DNA of 64,000 nt, from the NCBI RefSeq assembly GCF_000472905.1, contig NZ_AXAR01000004.1, positions 121,169 to 185,168 of the forward strand, given 5' to 3'. This document shows, in pieces, positions 43,601-51,673 of this stretch (its first letter is position 1; every line of letters starts with the position of its first letter). This DNA comes from Alicyclobacillus pomorum DSM 14955 (lineage in GTDB: Bacteria; Bacillota; Bacilli; Alicyclobacillales; Alicyclobacillaceae). The notes beneath the pieces were generated by a model that worked only from the letters and a program-made list of their open reading frames with translations, searched no databases and was not told where the DNA came from. Both the position numbers and the translations under genes were made by a program.

Positions 43601-44792
43601 CCGCTTCACCTCCTTGTGAAGTGAGGGCCTCTAAAATGGAGCTTTTGAGAATAAGCCCCTCAAGACGCGCTTTGTCATCCACCACCGGAAGCGGGTATTT
43701 GGAATGCACGATACGATGCAATAATGCGTCGAGTGATGTGTCCTTTCGAACTGGGGTCACATCCTCGAGGCTGCATTCACTGACCGACAGCTTTTTCTCT
43801 GCAACAGCCGTCACCAGCGCGTCGACTGAAACAATGCCCTGCAACGTGCGAGCGTCGTCAATCACAAAGCCACTGGATAATCCGGCGTCCCTCAGTGTCC
43901 GCAGCGCCACCCGGGGCCCGTCCTTCAATCGTAGAAGCGGGGATGGACGCTTCATCACATCGGCTGCCACAAGCACTTTCGTCAAATCCACACCGCGCAC
44001 AAAGCGTGCAACGTATTCGTTTGCCGGATTACTGACGATGTCGTCTGGGGTCCCGCATTGAATGATTTGCCCGTCTTTCATCAGCGCAATTCGGTCACCG
44101 AGTCGCAAGGCTTCGTTCAAATCATGGGTGATGAACACAACGGTTTTGTGCAGACGGTGTTGGAGTTGCAATAGTTCCGTTTGCATGTCTTCGCGAATGA
44201 GTGGATCTAATGCGCTAAACGCTTCATCCATCAACAGGATATCCGGGTCATTCGCCAGGGCACGTGCTAGGCCAACACGCTGCTGCATCCCGCCGCTCAA
44301 GTCTTCCGGGTAATAATCTGCCCATTCCTCCAGCCCGACCAGACTCAGTTTTTCCCTTGCAATCCGGAGTCGATCCGCTTTCGATACATTCTGCAGTTCC
44401 AGTCCGAACGCCACATTCTCAACGACAGTTCGATGTGGGAGCAGTGCAAAGTGCTGAAACACCATCGCCATTTTCGTCTGCCGGAAGCGCAACAGGTCCT
44501 TCTTGCTGAGACTCAGAATGTCCGTGTCGTCAATGCGAATCAATCCGGATGTGGGTTCAACCAATCGATTCAAACATCGCAGCAATGTAGATTTACCGCT
44601 GCCTGAGAGTCCCATCAGAACAAACAGCTCACCCTGTTTTACCGTCAAGCTGACTTGATTGACCCCCACAGTTGCTCCTGTCTGTTTGAGAATTTCCTCC
44701 TTACCTATGCCTCTTTGTAACAGTTGCAAGGCCTGTGCTTTTCGTGTACCGAAGATTTTAGTGACGTTCTTCAACTCAATGAAATTAGCCAT
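43575..44792 (-). CDS. opuAA: glycine betaine ABC transporter ATPase with CBS domains
   Basis: 405 residues. ABC ATPase with Walker A MGLSGSGKST (about 62), signature LSGGMQQRVGLARAL, Walker B ILLMDEAFSALD, then two C-terminal CBS domains (about 275-400) that sense ionic strength in OpuA. ATG at 44792 follows GGGGGGTATCC. It heads the operon. It raises intracellular betaine under osmotic stress. Confidence 0.94.
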   Translation of the reverse strand: MANFIELKNVTKIFGTRKAQALQLLQRGIGKEEILKQTGATVGVNQVSLTVKQGELFVLMGLSGSGKSTLLRCLNRLVEPTSGLIRIDDTDILSLSKKDLLRFRQTKMAMVFQHFALLPHRTVVENVAFGLELQNVSKADRLRIAREKLSLVGLEEWADYYPEDLSGGMQQRVGLARALANDPDILLMDEAFSALDPLIREDMQTELLQLQHRLHKTVVFITHDLNEALRLGDRIALMKDGQIIQCGTPDDIVSNPANEYVARFVRGVDLTKVLVAADVMKRPSPLLRLKDGPRVALRTLRDAGLSSGFVIDDARTLQGIVSVDALVTAVAEKKLSVSECSLEDVTPVRKDTSLDALLHRIVHSKYPLPVVDDKARLEGLILKSSILEALTSQGGEADAAATSTR

Positions 44793-44826
44793 GGATACCC
44801 CCCTGTGACAGTATGGTCTAGCTTCA

Positions 44827-44852
44827 GGTGTCAACTGAATGCAGCCGACACC
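44827..44852. promoter_or_regulatory. inverted repeat upstream of opuAA
   Basis: GGTGTC-N14-GACACC, 35 nt before opuAA, overlapping a TTGACA hexamer on the minus strand. Possible operator; the half sites differ from the gbs repeats. The rest of 44853-45240 shows no gene. Confidence 0.3.
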
Positions 44853-45244
44853 ATATCACTGTTAACAATAAATATGAAATGCTCAGAATCTATGACGAGT
44901 ACAATGCGCCTACAATCCATGAGCGTGCGACGGAAACCACGAAACGGGTTACATTACAAAAACGAACATTCGGGAAATTAAAACGAAGGAAGTAGCAGTT
45001 CTGTCGTATTCGCCTACGGGGTTAGCTGTCGGGTTCGGCGAACATCGCCTATGACGAAGCTGCGAGAACAGCCAGTCAATTCACCCCAGAAATTGTGGGT
45101 CCCCCGTTCTCGCACCAGTACCGATGCGAAATTCGGCCCGTCCTAAGTATGCTAGGCAGGGTAAGAAAGGAGATTGTGTGCGAATTCATTTCTGCATGCG
45201 CATCCACGTTTCACGTGACTCAGTACTTACTCCCTCCTCACTGT

Positions 45245-45665
45245 CACTCTTCCAGTCTAAAGGAAAACGGAATATCCGGCAAGAAAAATACACCATTGTG
45301 GATGTCATTCCGTAAAAGCGAATAAAGTAGAATGCAGGTATCTCCATAATGAAAGCTATGTCCGAACATCCGAAGCCATACCTCCAAAACGCCGCCATGC
45401 ATTCCCTCTTATGTATTGTGAGCCTCCTTGCCGAAATTGCGAGGACATCGTCCGAACCTCTGAAATACCAACAGAGCGATGCGATACCATCTGTAGCGGC
45501 TACCGATACATTCCCACAACCACATGAACAAGCGAAAGGTGTCACGCAATACGAGGAGCAGTACGCAGCATTTCACCAATGTATTCACCAGGAAATGAGG
45601 ACAATGAAACTCAACATCACATCGGAGAGCCGAGCGGATCTAGAGACCGAGTCTCAGGCATCATC
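45245..45665 (+). pseudogene. truncated paralogue of the MerR-like coiled-coil gene
   Basis: The frame from about 45349 carries MKAMSE, then KYQQSDAIPSVAATDT, GVTQYEEQYAAFHQ and SESRADLE, which match MKKMSE, KYQQSDTIQPVASTDS, GITQYDEQYAAFRQ and SEIRADLE of the intact protein at 23363-24019. The helix-turn-helix is not readable (only a LKENG scrap upstream near 45260), there is an insertion between MSE and KYQQSD, and similarity stops near 45660, leaving out the coiled coil and WWRFW tail. The next gene's stop codon is at 45688, so the paralogue was cut where the lactonase cluster begins. Confidence 0.7.
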
Positions 45666-45687
45666 CATGGCATGGACTCTATCACAT

Positions 45688-47070
45688 TCAGAAGGTGATG
45701 TGATATTTCTTGAGCTTCATGTAGAAGCCCTTGCGGCTCATTCCTAGGCGTTGGATGGCTTCCGTTTTGGTCCTGGATTCCCTTATGGCCTGCATCATCA
45801 TCTCTTTCTCCACCTGCTCCATGACCTCTTTCAGGTTCGCTTTGACCTTGATATCCTTCTGCGAGGGAGGTACACAAGCTTCTTCTCTGCTCTGGGCGTT
45901 GGCAGCCTCCCAGAGGTGATGGGGCAAGTGCTGGACGTCCAATAGCTGTCCTTCGGACAGAACGTACATGTACTCGATACAGCTTTGCAGCTCCCGCACA
46001 TTGCCTGGCCAGGAATACCTTTTCATTACGTCCAGGACTCGGGGAGAGAAAGATTTGTGCAGACCGTGACGCTCCTCCAGCTGCCGCTTGAAGTGTTCGG
46101 CCAAGAGGAGTACATCGGACGCGCGCTCCCTGAGGGGCGGAATGTGGATGGGGATGACGCTGATGCGGTAGTAAAAATCGGGGCGAAAATTCCCGTTTTC
46201 GACCATAGACTCCAGGTCGCGGTTGGTTGCGGCGATGAGGCGGAAGCGTACGGGGCGGGCTTTGGTCCCCCCCACCCGGATGACTTCGCGCTCTTGCAGC
46301 ACCCGAAGCAGCTTGGATTGGAGCATGGGGCTGATTTCGCCGATTTCGTCCAAAAATAGCGTCCCGCCCTCGGCCAACTCCATCAATCCCGACTTGGTCT
46401 TGTGCGCCCCGGTAAATGCGCCAACCTCATAGCCGAAAAGCTCCGATTCAAGCAGGGTCTCCGGGATAGAAGCCATGTTGAGGGCGACAAAAGGGCCGTT
46501 AGAGAAGGGGCTTGCTTCGTGAACCGCCCGAGCGAACAGCTCTTTGCCCACCCCGGTCTCCCCTCTGAGGAGGACAGTGGTGTCCGTCTGGGCCACCTTT
46601 TGCGCAATGGATATCACGTTTTTCAGCGCCTGGCTCTCTCCAACCAAGCGTCTAAACGGCTTGTCTCGCTCCATCGGCTCCCCCTTCGTGCGACTTACGG
46701 GAGCGGAAGCGCGAAAAGAGTCGGCGGAAAATAAGGAAACGGGGCGAAAAATGCCAATGGCCCCCACTTTTTTCCCTTCGTCGTAAACGGGAAAGATATT
46801 CGCCACGATATCCATGCCCGCGGATTCGATATAGGAGTAATCGTGACAGACCGGCCGCTCCGACTCCAACACCTCGATAATCCGCGCCCTGGGCTCGATG
46901 TCGGATAAGTGCCTGCCAATCACCTTGTCCTTGGGGACGCCAATCAGCCGAGAATAAGCACTGTTGGCGTAAAGAATCTCCGTATCGTTGCCGATAAACA
47001 GGAAAATCTCGTCCAACTGGTCCAAGATGCTGGACCAATTGTTTAGCAAAACCTGCTGGTTTTTGCTCAT
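45688..47070 (-). CDS. PAS-domain sigma-54-dependent activator
   Basis: 460 residues. N-terminal PAS domain (about 8-115, with ILYANSAYSRLIGVPKD), AAA+ domain (about 140-375; Walker A GETGVGKE, canonical GAFTGA loop, GGTLFLDEIGEI) and a Fis-type HTH at the end (AIQRLGMSRKGFYMKLKKY). ATG at 47070 follows GGGGGTTAAG. It lies 28 nt after the kinase gene on the same strand and is the obvious activator of the -24/-12 promoter at 51343. The effector may be a small acid or CoA-pathway intermediate (inference). Confidence 0.88.
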   Translation of the reverse strand: MSKNQQVLLNNWSSILDQLDEIFLFIGNDTEILYANSAYSRLIGVPKDKVIGRHLSDIEPRARIIEVLESERPVCHDYSYIESAGMDIVANIFPVYDEGKKVGAIGIFRPVSLFSADSFRASAPVSRTKGEPMERDKPFRRLVGESQALKNVISIAQKVAQTDTTVLLRGETGVGKELFARAVHEASPFSNGPFVALNMASIPETLLESELFGYEVGAFTGAHKTKSGLMELAEGGTLFLDEIGEISPMLQSKLLRVLQEREVIRVGGTKARPVRFRLIAATNRDLESMVENGNFRPDFYYRISVIPIHIPPLRERASDVLLLAEHFKRQLEERHGLHKSFSPRVLDVMKRYSWPGNVRELQSCIEYMYVLSEGQLLDVQHLPHHLWEAANAQSREEACVPPSQKDIKVKANLKEVMEQVEKEMMMQAIRESRTKTEAIQRLGMSRKGFYMKLKKYHITF

Positions 47071-47098
47071 CTTAACCCCCAAAAGAGATGATAAGTTG

Positions 47099-48217
47099 TC
47101 ATTCTATTTTTTCATCTATTCTGAATATAGTCAACGATGGACGATTTACATCATGACCCAAGGACACCCATTGTTGAAGGCGATGGCTTGGACCATCGCC
47201 TGAGCGTTTCCATATGACTGTAGAGGATGGTGTAAATCGAGGTACAATGCCCGGAGGCCGGCGTGGTTCACCAGCAGGAGACCGGCTCCGATTCACACGC
47301 CAGTCTACAGTTTTCCCACCCCCGCCAAAGCATCGGCATGACGGAGCAGGTGACGTACCCGTTCCCCAAAGGAGGACCCGGGAGAAGAAGCCAGAGTAGG
47401 TGGTCACATTGGGCAACACGTGGATGAGCTCCTCGGGATCCTCCGGCCGCGCCCAGTAGCTTAAAGCCGCGGCCAGGTCAAAGAGGGGATCGCCGATGGT
47501 CGTCATCTCCCAATCGAGCACCGCCACGGGCTCAGCCACATCCTTTGGATTCCACAGCATGTTGTTCAACTTGTAATCGTTGTGGATGACCGTCAGCTCG
47601 GAACTCTCAGGCACGTTGTCCGACAGCCAGCGAATGAGAGGCTCCGCTTCAGGATCATCGTCGGTCTTTGCCTTGTCGTACCGTGCAATCCACCCGTTTA
47701 CCTGACGCTCTAAAAACCCCGCGGGGCGGCCGATGGATGCCAGCCCCGCTTCCCGCCAGTCGATGTCGTGAAGCTTCACCAGGGTGTCCACCGCCGCTTC
47801 CGAAATCCGCCGGCAGAGATCCGGTGTTGGATGTACCCCGGGAGGGAAGGTACCATCGATGACAACGCCTTGCCGGCGCTCCATCACGTAGAACACGGCT
47901 CCTAACACAGAAGTATCTCGGCAGATGGCATATGGCTTCGGCGCCAGAGGGAATACCGGGTGAATCTTCTGTAGAATCGTTGCCTCACGCTCCATGTCGT
48001 GAGCCTTGGGCGGCAGCGGACCGAGGGGAGGGCGGCGCAGCACCGCCTCCCACTCGCCAATCCGGATGAGATAGGTCAGGTTGGAAGCCCCAGTGGGATA
48101 CTGCCGCACCTCTACGGGAGCATCCGCCACCCCGGCGATATGCTCTCGTAGGAAACGGATTAACTTTTCCCCATCCAACGCTTCCCCTTCCCGAACGGGA
48201 ACCGTCTTCTCCTCCAT
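47099..48217 (-). CDS. APH-family kinase (ACAD10/LvaA-like), C-terminus disrupted
   Basis: 372 residues. Residues 1-275 are a convincing aminoglycoside-phosphotransferase-fold kinase of the acyl-CoA-linked branch: PTGASNLTYLIRIG (nucleotide loop), VIHNDYKLNNMLW (catalytic loop), VLDWEMTTIGDPLFDLA (metal DxD-like). In the lva pathway such kinases phosphorylate 4-hydroxyacyl-CoA. After YSGFFSR (about 278) the sequence turns Pro/Arg/Ser-rich and no longer resembles the family, whose C-terminal helices are missing, so a frameshift or deletion is likely near 47380. Another minus frame (47146-47274, LVNHAGLRALYLDLHH) is open there but not recognised. ATG at 48217 follows GGAGGGAGACCC. Confidence 0.75.
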   Translation of the reverse strand: MEEKTVPVREGEALDGEKLIRFLREHIAGVADAPVEVRQYPTGASNLTYLIRIGEWEAVLRRPPLGPLPPKAHDMEREATILQKIHPVFPLAPKPYAICRDTSVLGAVFYVMERRQGVVIDGTFPPGVHPTPDLCRRISEAAVDTLVKLHDIDWREAGLASIGRPAGFLERQVNGWIARYDKAKTDDDPEAEPLIRWLSDNVPESSELTVIHNDYKLNNMLWNPKDVAEPVAVLDWEMTTIGDPLFDLAAALSYWARPEDPEELIHVLPNVTTYSGFFSRVLLWGTGTSPAPSCRCFGGGGKTVDWRVNRSRSPAGEPRRPPGIVPRFTPSSTVIWKRSGDGPSHRLQQWVSLGHDVNRPSLTIFRIDEKIE

Positions 48218-48275
48218 GGGTCTCCCTCCAATCCCCTTTTCATCTTTCATGTTCCGAGCTGCTCCTCGATTTCGG

Positions 48276-49979
48276 TTACGCGTTTTGTTGATTCAAAGAC
48301 GCCTCCCTCGCCTCGTCCCGAAGCTGCCGGCGCAGGAATTTGCCCGTGGCCGTCTTGGGCAATTCCTGTAGGAAGATGATCTCCCGAGGATATTTGTAAT
48401 CTGCCATTCTCTCCTTGCAGAATTGGATCAGCTCTTCCTCCGTTATGGAGAAACCTTCCTTGATGGACACGTACGCCCTGACGGTCTCGCCCCGGTAGGG
48501 GTGAGGAACGCCGACCACCGCCGCCTCCTTCACAGCGGGGTGCTTGTACAGAACGTCTTCCACATCCCGGGGCCACACCTTGAATCCAGACGCGATAATC
48601 ATGTCCTTTTTCCGGTCGACGACGTAGAACCAACCCTTTTCATCCATCTTGACCACATCGCCGGTGAGGAACCAGCCATCGTGGAAAGCCTTTTCCGTCT
48701 CAGCGGGTTTGTCCCAGTAGCCGGCGAAAATCATCGGGCCCCGCACAGCAAATTCCCCCGTCTCCCCCTTGGCAGCCTCCTTCGAGGGATCTGACAGGTC
48801 CACCACCTTCACTTCACAGTTGGGGACGGGAATGCCCACCGAGAGGGCTCCGCTCTCCAGATCTACCGGCGCCCGTTCGCCCAAGGGCACAGCGTGGGCG
48901 GGAGAGTTGCTCTCTGTCAGCCCGTAGACGTTGTGAATGTAAATGTCAAACTTCTCCAAAAACTGTTCAGTAATGCTGGGAGCGATGGGCGCACCGCCGC
49001 TGTAGCATTTTTTCAGAGAAGAGAGCTGGCGCTTTTCAACATCCGGGTGGTTCATCAGAGCGATGTAGACCGTGATGGAGCCGACAGTAAAGGTGGGCTC
49101 CCACTTTTCGACGAGCCGCAGCATCTCCTTGACATCAAACCGATGGAACAGCACCAGAGGAATTCCGACAAGACTCGACACAGCGATATGACCCACCATG
49201 CCAGTGATGTGGAACAAGGGCGCCACACCCAACACACAGTCCTTGTCTCCTAGCTGCATCCATGTGCGATACACCTCGGCATTGAAGGCGATGTTCTTGT
49301 GTAGGCTCATTGCCCCCTTCGGAAGACCCGTGGTACCAGAGGTGTATACCAAACAGGCGACGTCGTCAGGGGTAACCTCCTCATGCGGGGCACGCATGTT
49401 CAACCTCTGTTGCACCACATCCATCATGTCGATGGTGTCGGCAAACCGCTGCTTATGTGAGTCATTGAGAAGGCTGATGGACTCCTTCATCCCGTCGGGA
49501 AGTAGATCCGCCTCATTGGTGGTGACCACATGTGCCACTTTGGTCTTCGCCACCACTTCCTGGGCCACCGAGGCGTATAGGGACTCCAGACAGACCAGAA
49601 CCTTTGCCCCGGAGTCTACTAAGTGGTACTCGAGCTCCTTTTCCTTGAACATCGGGTTGAGGGGAACCATGATGGCGCCGCGCTTCCAGGCACCGTATTG
49701 GACGATGAGGAACTGGGGGTTGTTCTGCATGTAAACAGCCACCCGGTCCCCCTTGCCAATCCCCCACTCTGCCAGGAGGGCGGCAAAGGCCTCCGCCATG
49801 TCATCCAGCTCCTGATAGGAGATGGAGTGGTCGAAATAATGAACAGCCGATTGGTTGGGATGCCGCTTCACCGACTCCTCGAAATAGTCAATCATGCTCA
49901 TCTTCGGCAGCGGAAGCTCCGGAGGAACGTAAGGCGCGTAAGACGCAAGCCAGGGTTTGTCCTCATACGCGGAAGACAT
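48276..49979 (-). CDS. acyl-CoA synthetase (AMP-forming)
   Basis: 567 residues, ANL superfamily ligase of the long/medium-chain fatty acid type. AMP-binding motif LVYTSGTTGLPKGAMS (about 212-227), VYGLTESNSP, GWFLTGDVV and the C-terminal lysine in ELPKTATGKFLRR. It activates a carboxylic acid with CoA. ATG follows AGGAGGGATAAGC; 84 nt after the lactonase gene and 58 nt before the kinase gene. By context the substrate is probably the hydroxyacid released by the lactonase. Confidence 0.9.
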   Translation of the reverse strand: MSSAYEDKPWLASYAPYVPPELPLPKMSMIDYFEESVKRHPNQSAVHYFDHSISYQELDDMAEAFAALLAEWGIGKGDRVAVYMQNNPQFLIVQYGAWKRGAIMVPLNPMFKEKELEYHLVDSGAKVLVCLESLYASVAQEVVAKTKVAHVVTTNEADLLPDGMKESISLLNDSHKQRFADTIDMMDVVQQRLNMRAPHEEVTPDDVACLVYTSGTTGLPKGAMSLHKNIAFNAEVYRTWMQLGDKDCVLGVAPLFHITGMVGHIAVSSLVGIPLVLFHRFDVKEMLRLVEKWEPTFTVGSITVYIALMNHPDVEKRQLSSLKKCYSGGAPIAPSITEQFLEKFDIYIHNVYGLTESNSPAHAVPLGERAPVDLESGALSVGIPVPNCEVKVVDLSDPSKEAAKGETGEFAVRGPMIFAGYWDKPAETEKAFHDGWFLTGDVVKMDEKGWFYVVDRKKDMIIASGFKVWPRDVEDVLYKHPAVKEAAVVGVPHPYRGETVRAYVSIKEGFSITEEELIQFCKERMADYKYPREIIFLQELPKTATGKFLRRQLRDEAREASLNQQNA

Positions 49980-50063
49980 GCTTATCCCTCCTGTGATTCA
50001 CCAGCCCCGGAACGATGGCCGCGACCAGATATGTATTCACGGGTCCGGGGCCGAATGTGTCGA

Positions 50064-51068
50064 TTACACTTCCACCTTGATGCGAACGCCGAACATCCGC
50101 GCCGGGTTTTTCACCATGATCTGATCAATTTGCTCCTCCGTGACGCCTTTTTCCATGAGTTGCGGAATGACGTTGTCAAACACATGAGTGATATGCCAGT
50201 TTTCCAGCAATTTGGCCAGCTGCTCCGGCCAGACAGGAGGCCGGCCCAACCAGATGTTTACCGTATCGTGGGATAGGAGAATTTGCTCCTCGTAGCCTGC
50301 AGCAATCAGCCCCAGCAGAACAGTGAGTTTCTCAGATTCCATCGGCATCCCGACAAATCCCTGGATGCCCAAGCGGTCAAAGCCGACAGAGCAGCCAGTC
50401 TGCAGCACGCGGATGTGGTAGCCAACATCGGTATTCCCATCCATGTGACCGATGAGGATGCGGCTGGGTTCCGCCCCTTCGGCCACCAGAAGCTCCGCCT
50501 GTTCCGGCCCCATCGTACCTTCCTGGGTGTGGGTAATGATGGGGACCCCTGTCTCCCGTTGCGCTCTGGCCCCCGCCCGGAAGAACATCTTCTCGTAATC
50601 CGTAATCTCATTTTTGCTAGAAGCCAGCTTGATCACGCCGGCCTTAATGCCGGTATTGCCAATCCCCTCTGTGATTTCCTTGATAAACATCTCATAGATT
50701 TCCTGTTCCGCATTCGACACCAGATTGCGGAATTTAAAGTAGTTGGGTGCACCTTCTCCTTCGTAGTAGTATCCGGTGGAACAGACAATGTTGACCCCCG
50801 TCTGCTCGGAAATCTCCTTTAAAAATTCAGGGTTCCGCCCGCAGTCGTTGGGCGTCGCATCAACAATGGTTTTCACGCCGTTGGCTTTCGCCTTTTCAAC
50901 GACCTCAATCCCCTTCTGCAGAGCCGCCTTCCGGTCAAAACCTCCCAAGGTCACATCGCCATCAAAACCGGGGTATCCAAAGATGATATGCTCATGGAAC
51001 AAGGTTTTTCCTAATTCTTCTCCAGCAACCGGACCGCAAACGGTGTTCACCACATGTGCCATGCTCAT
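50064..51068 (-). CDS. phosphotriesterase-like lactonase
   Basis: 334 residues, amidohydrolase of the phosphotriesterase (PHP/PLL) family. Metal ligands: LFHEHI (HxH, about 23-26), carboxylated Lys in AGVIKLAS (about 149), His in IITHTQEG (about 180) and IGHMD (about 208), Asp in LLSHDTVN (about 266). Many members hydrolyse N-acyl-homoserine or gamma/delta-lactones, and some organophosphates promiscuously. Start ATG at 51068 or 51062, both after GAGGAGAGAG. First gene of the sigma-54-controlled cluster. A phosphodiesterase or other esterase role is possible. Confidence 0.88.
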   Translation of the reverse strand: MSMAHVVNTVCGPVAGEELGKTLFHEHIIFGYPGFDGDVTLGGFDRKAALQKGIEVVEKAKANGVKTIVDATPNDCGRNPEFLKEISEQTGVNIVCSTGYYYEGEGAPNYFKFRNLVSNAEQEIYEMFIKEITEGIGNTGIKAGVIKLASSKNEITDYEKMFFRAGARAQRETGVPIITHTQEGTMGPEQAELLVAEGAEPSRILIGHMDGNTDVGYHIRVLQTGCSVGFDRLGIQGFVGMPMESEKLTVLLGLIAAGYEEQILLSHDTVNIWLGRPPVWPEQLAKLLENWHITHVFDNVIPQLMEKGVTEEQIDQIMVKNPARMFGVRIKVEV

Positions 51069-51089
51069 CTCTCTCCTCGTATGCTTTTG

Positions 51090-51215
51090 AATTGGGTAGG
51101 TCTTTCAGGAATGTGTCCTTTTCATGGGCGCCGCTGTTCACGTCAACAGGCGAGCTTGTCCAATCTCGATGCGCACTTCCGGGGTGTCCACAGGAACGTT
51201 GATCATAGAATGCTG
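51090..51215 (-). pseudogene. remnant resembling an acyl-CoA dehydrogenase
   Basis: A minus-strand stretch reads PEVRIEIGQARLLT, stop, TAAPM. It looks like the conserved helix of ACAD10/11-type acyl-CoA dehydrogenases (RIEIEQARLLTLKAA-like) interrupted by a nonsense codon. Only about 15-20 residues are recognisable, so chance similarity is possible, but such a dehydrogenase is the expected missing partner of the kinase in this cluster. Confidence 0.35.
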
Positions 51216-51342
51216 TGGGTGCTTCGGCGCATGGGCGTTGCGCCTCGGGCCGCTTCCGGTACTTTTTGAACACCTGCGGCCCGAGCAAAAACCACCTCCC
51301 CTTCGCTCGAGGACGTAGAATGGTCGTTCACCAAAGATACAA

Positions 51343-51357
51343 GCAAGATGTATGCCA
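51343..51357 (-). promoter_or_regulatory. sigma-54 (-24/-12) promoter of the lactonase cluster
   Basis: Minus strand TGGCATACATCTTGC has the invariant GG and GC exactly 10 nt apart and fits TGGCAc-N5-TTGC. It lies about 275 nt upstream of the lactonase start. Confidence 0.72.
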
Positions 51358-51466
51358 GCCGATATACAGCGTTCCACGGGGGATATTTGACTGAATATTG
51401 TGTTATATGTACACAAAAAAACAACCATCTTCGCCAGGGCTGGATAGGTCGCAAACAGACAGTGTG

Positions 51467-51513
51467 TGTTTCTTTCACATGTTTCTTTTGGAAACAGTTA
51501 TGGATGAGAAACA
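51467..51513. promoter_or_regulatory. nested TGTTTC/GAAACA repeats, candidate enhancer
   Basis: Two TGTTTC (51467, 51480) face two GAAACA (51491, 51508). The inner pair forms TGTTTC-N5-GAAACA. The array is 110-160 nt upstream of the -24 box, a typical place for an activator dimer pair. Confidence 0.5.
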
Positions 51514-51550
51514 CGTCCCACACCGGCGTACCGCATCCGAGGTAACAAGC

Positions 51551-51577
51551 AAAAAAGCGTCCTCGAACTGAGAACGC
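51551..51577 (-). terminator. terminator of the hut operon
   Basis: GCGTCCTC/GAGAACGC stem with one mismatch, followed by TTTTTT on the minus strand, about 97 nt after the hutG stop. Confidence 0.65.
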
Positions 51578-51673
51578 CTATTTTGTAGACAGATTCAATG
51601 GTTACGAGTGCCACCTTCCTAGCACGGGTGGGAACATCTGTAGTGTCCTACACTTCAGAGTCAAGTGTTCGCC

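Noticed and set aside
51138-51428. 96-codon minus-strand frame upstream of the lactonase
   Set aside because: No start signal; it spans the sigma-54 promoter. Only its last residues have possible meaning, as an acyl-CoA dehydrogenase remnant.
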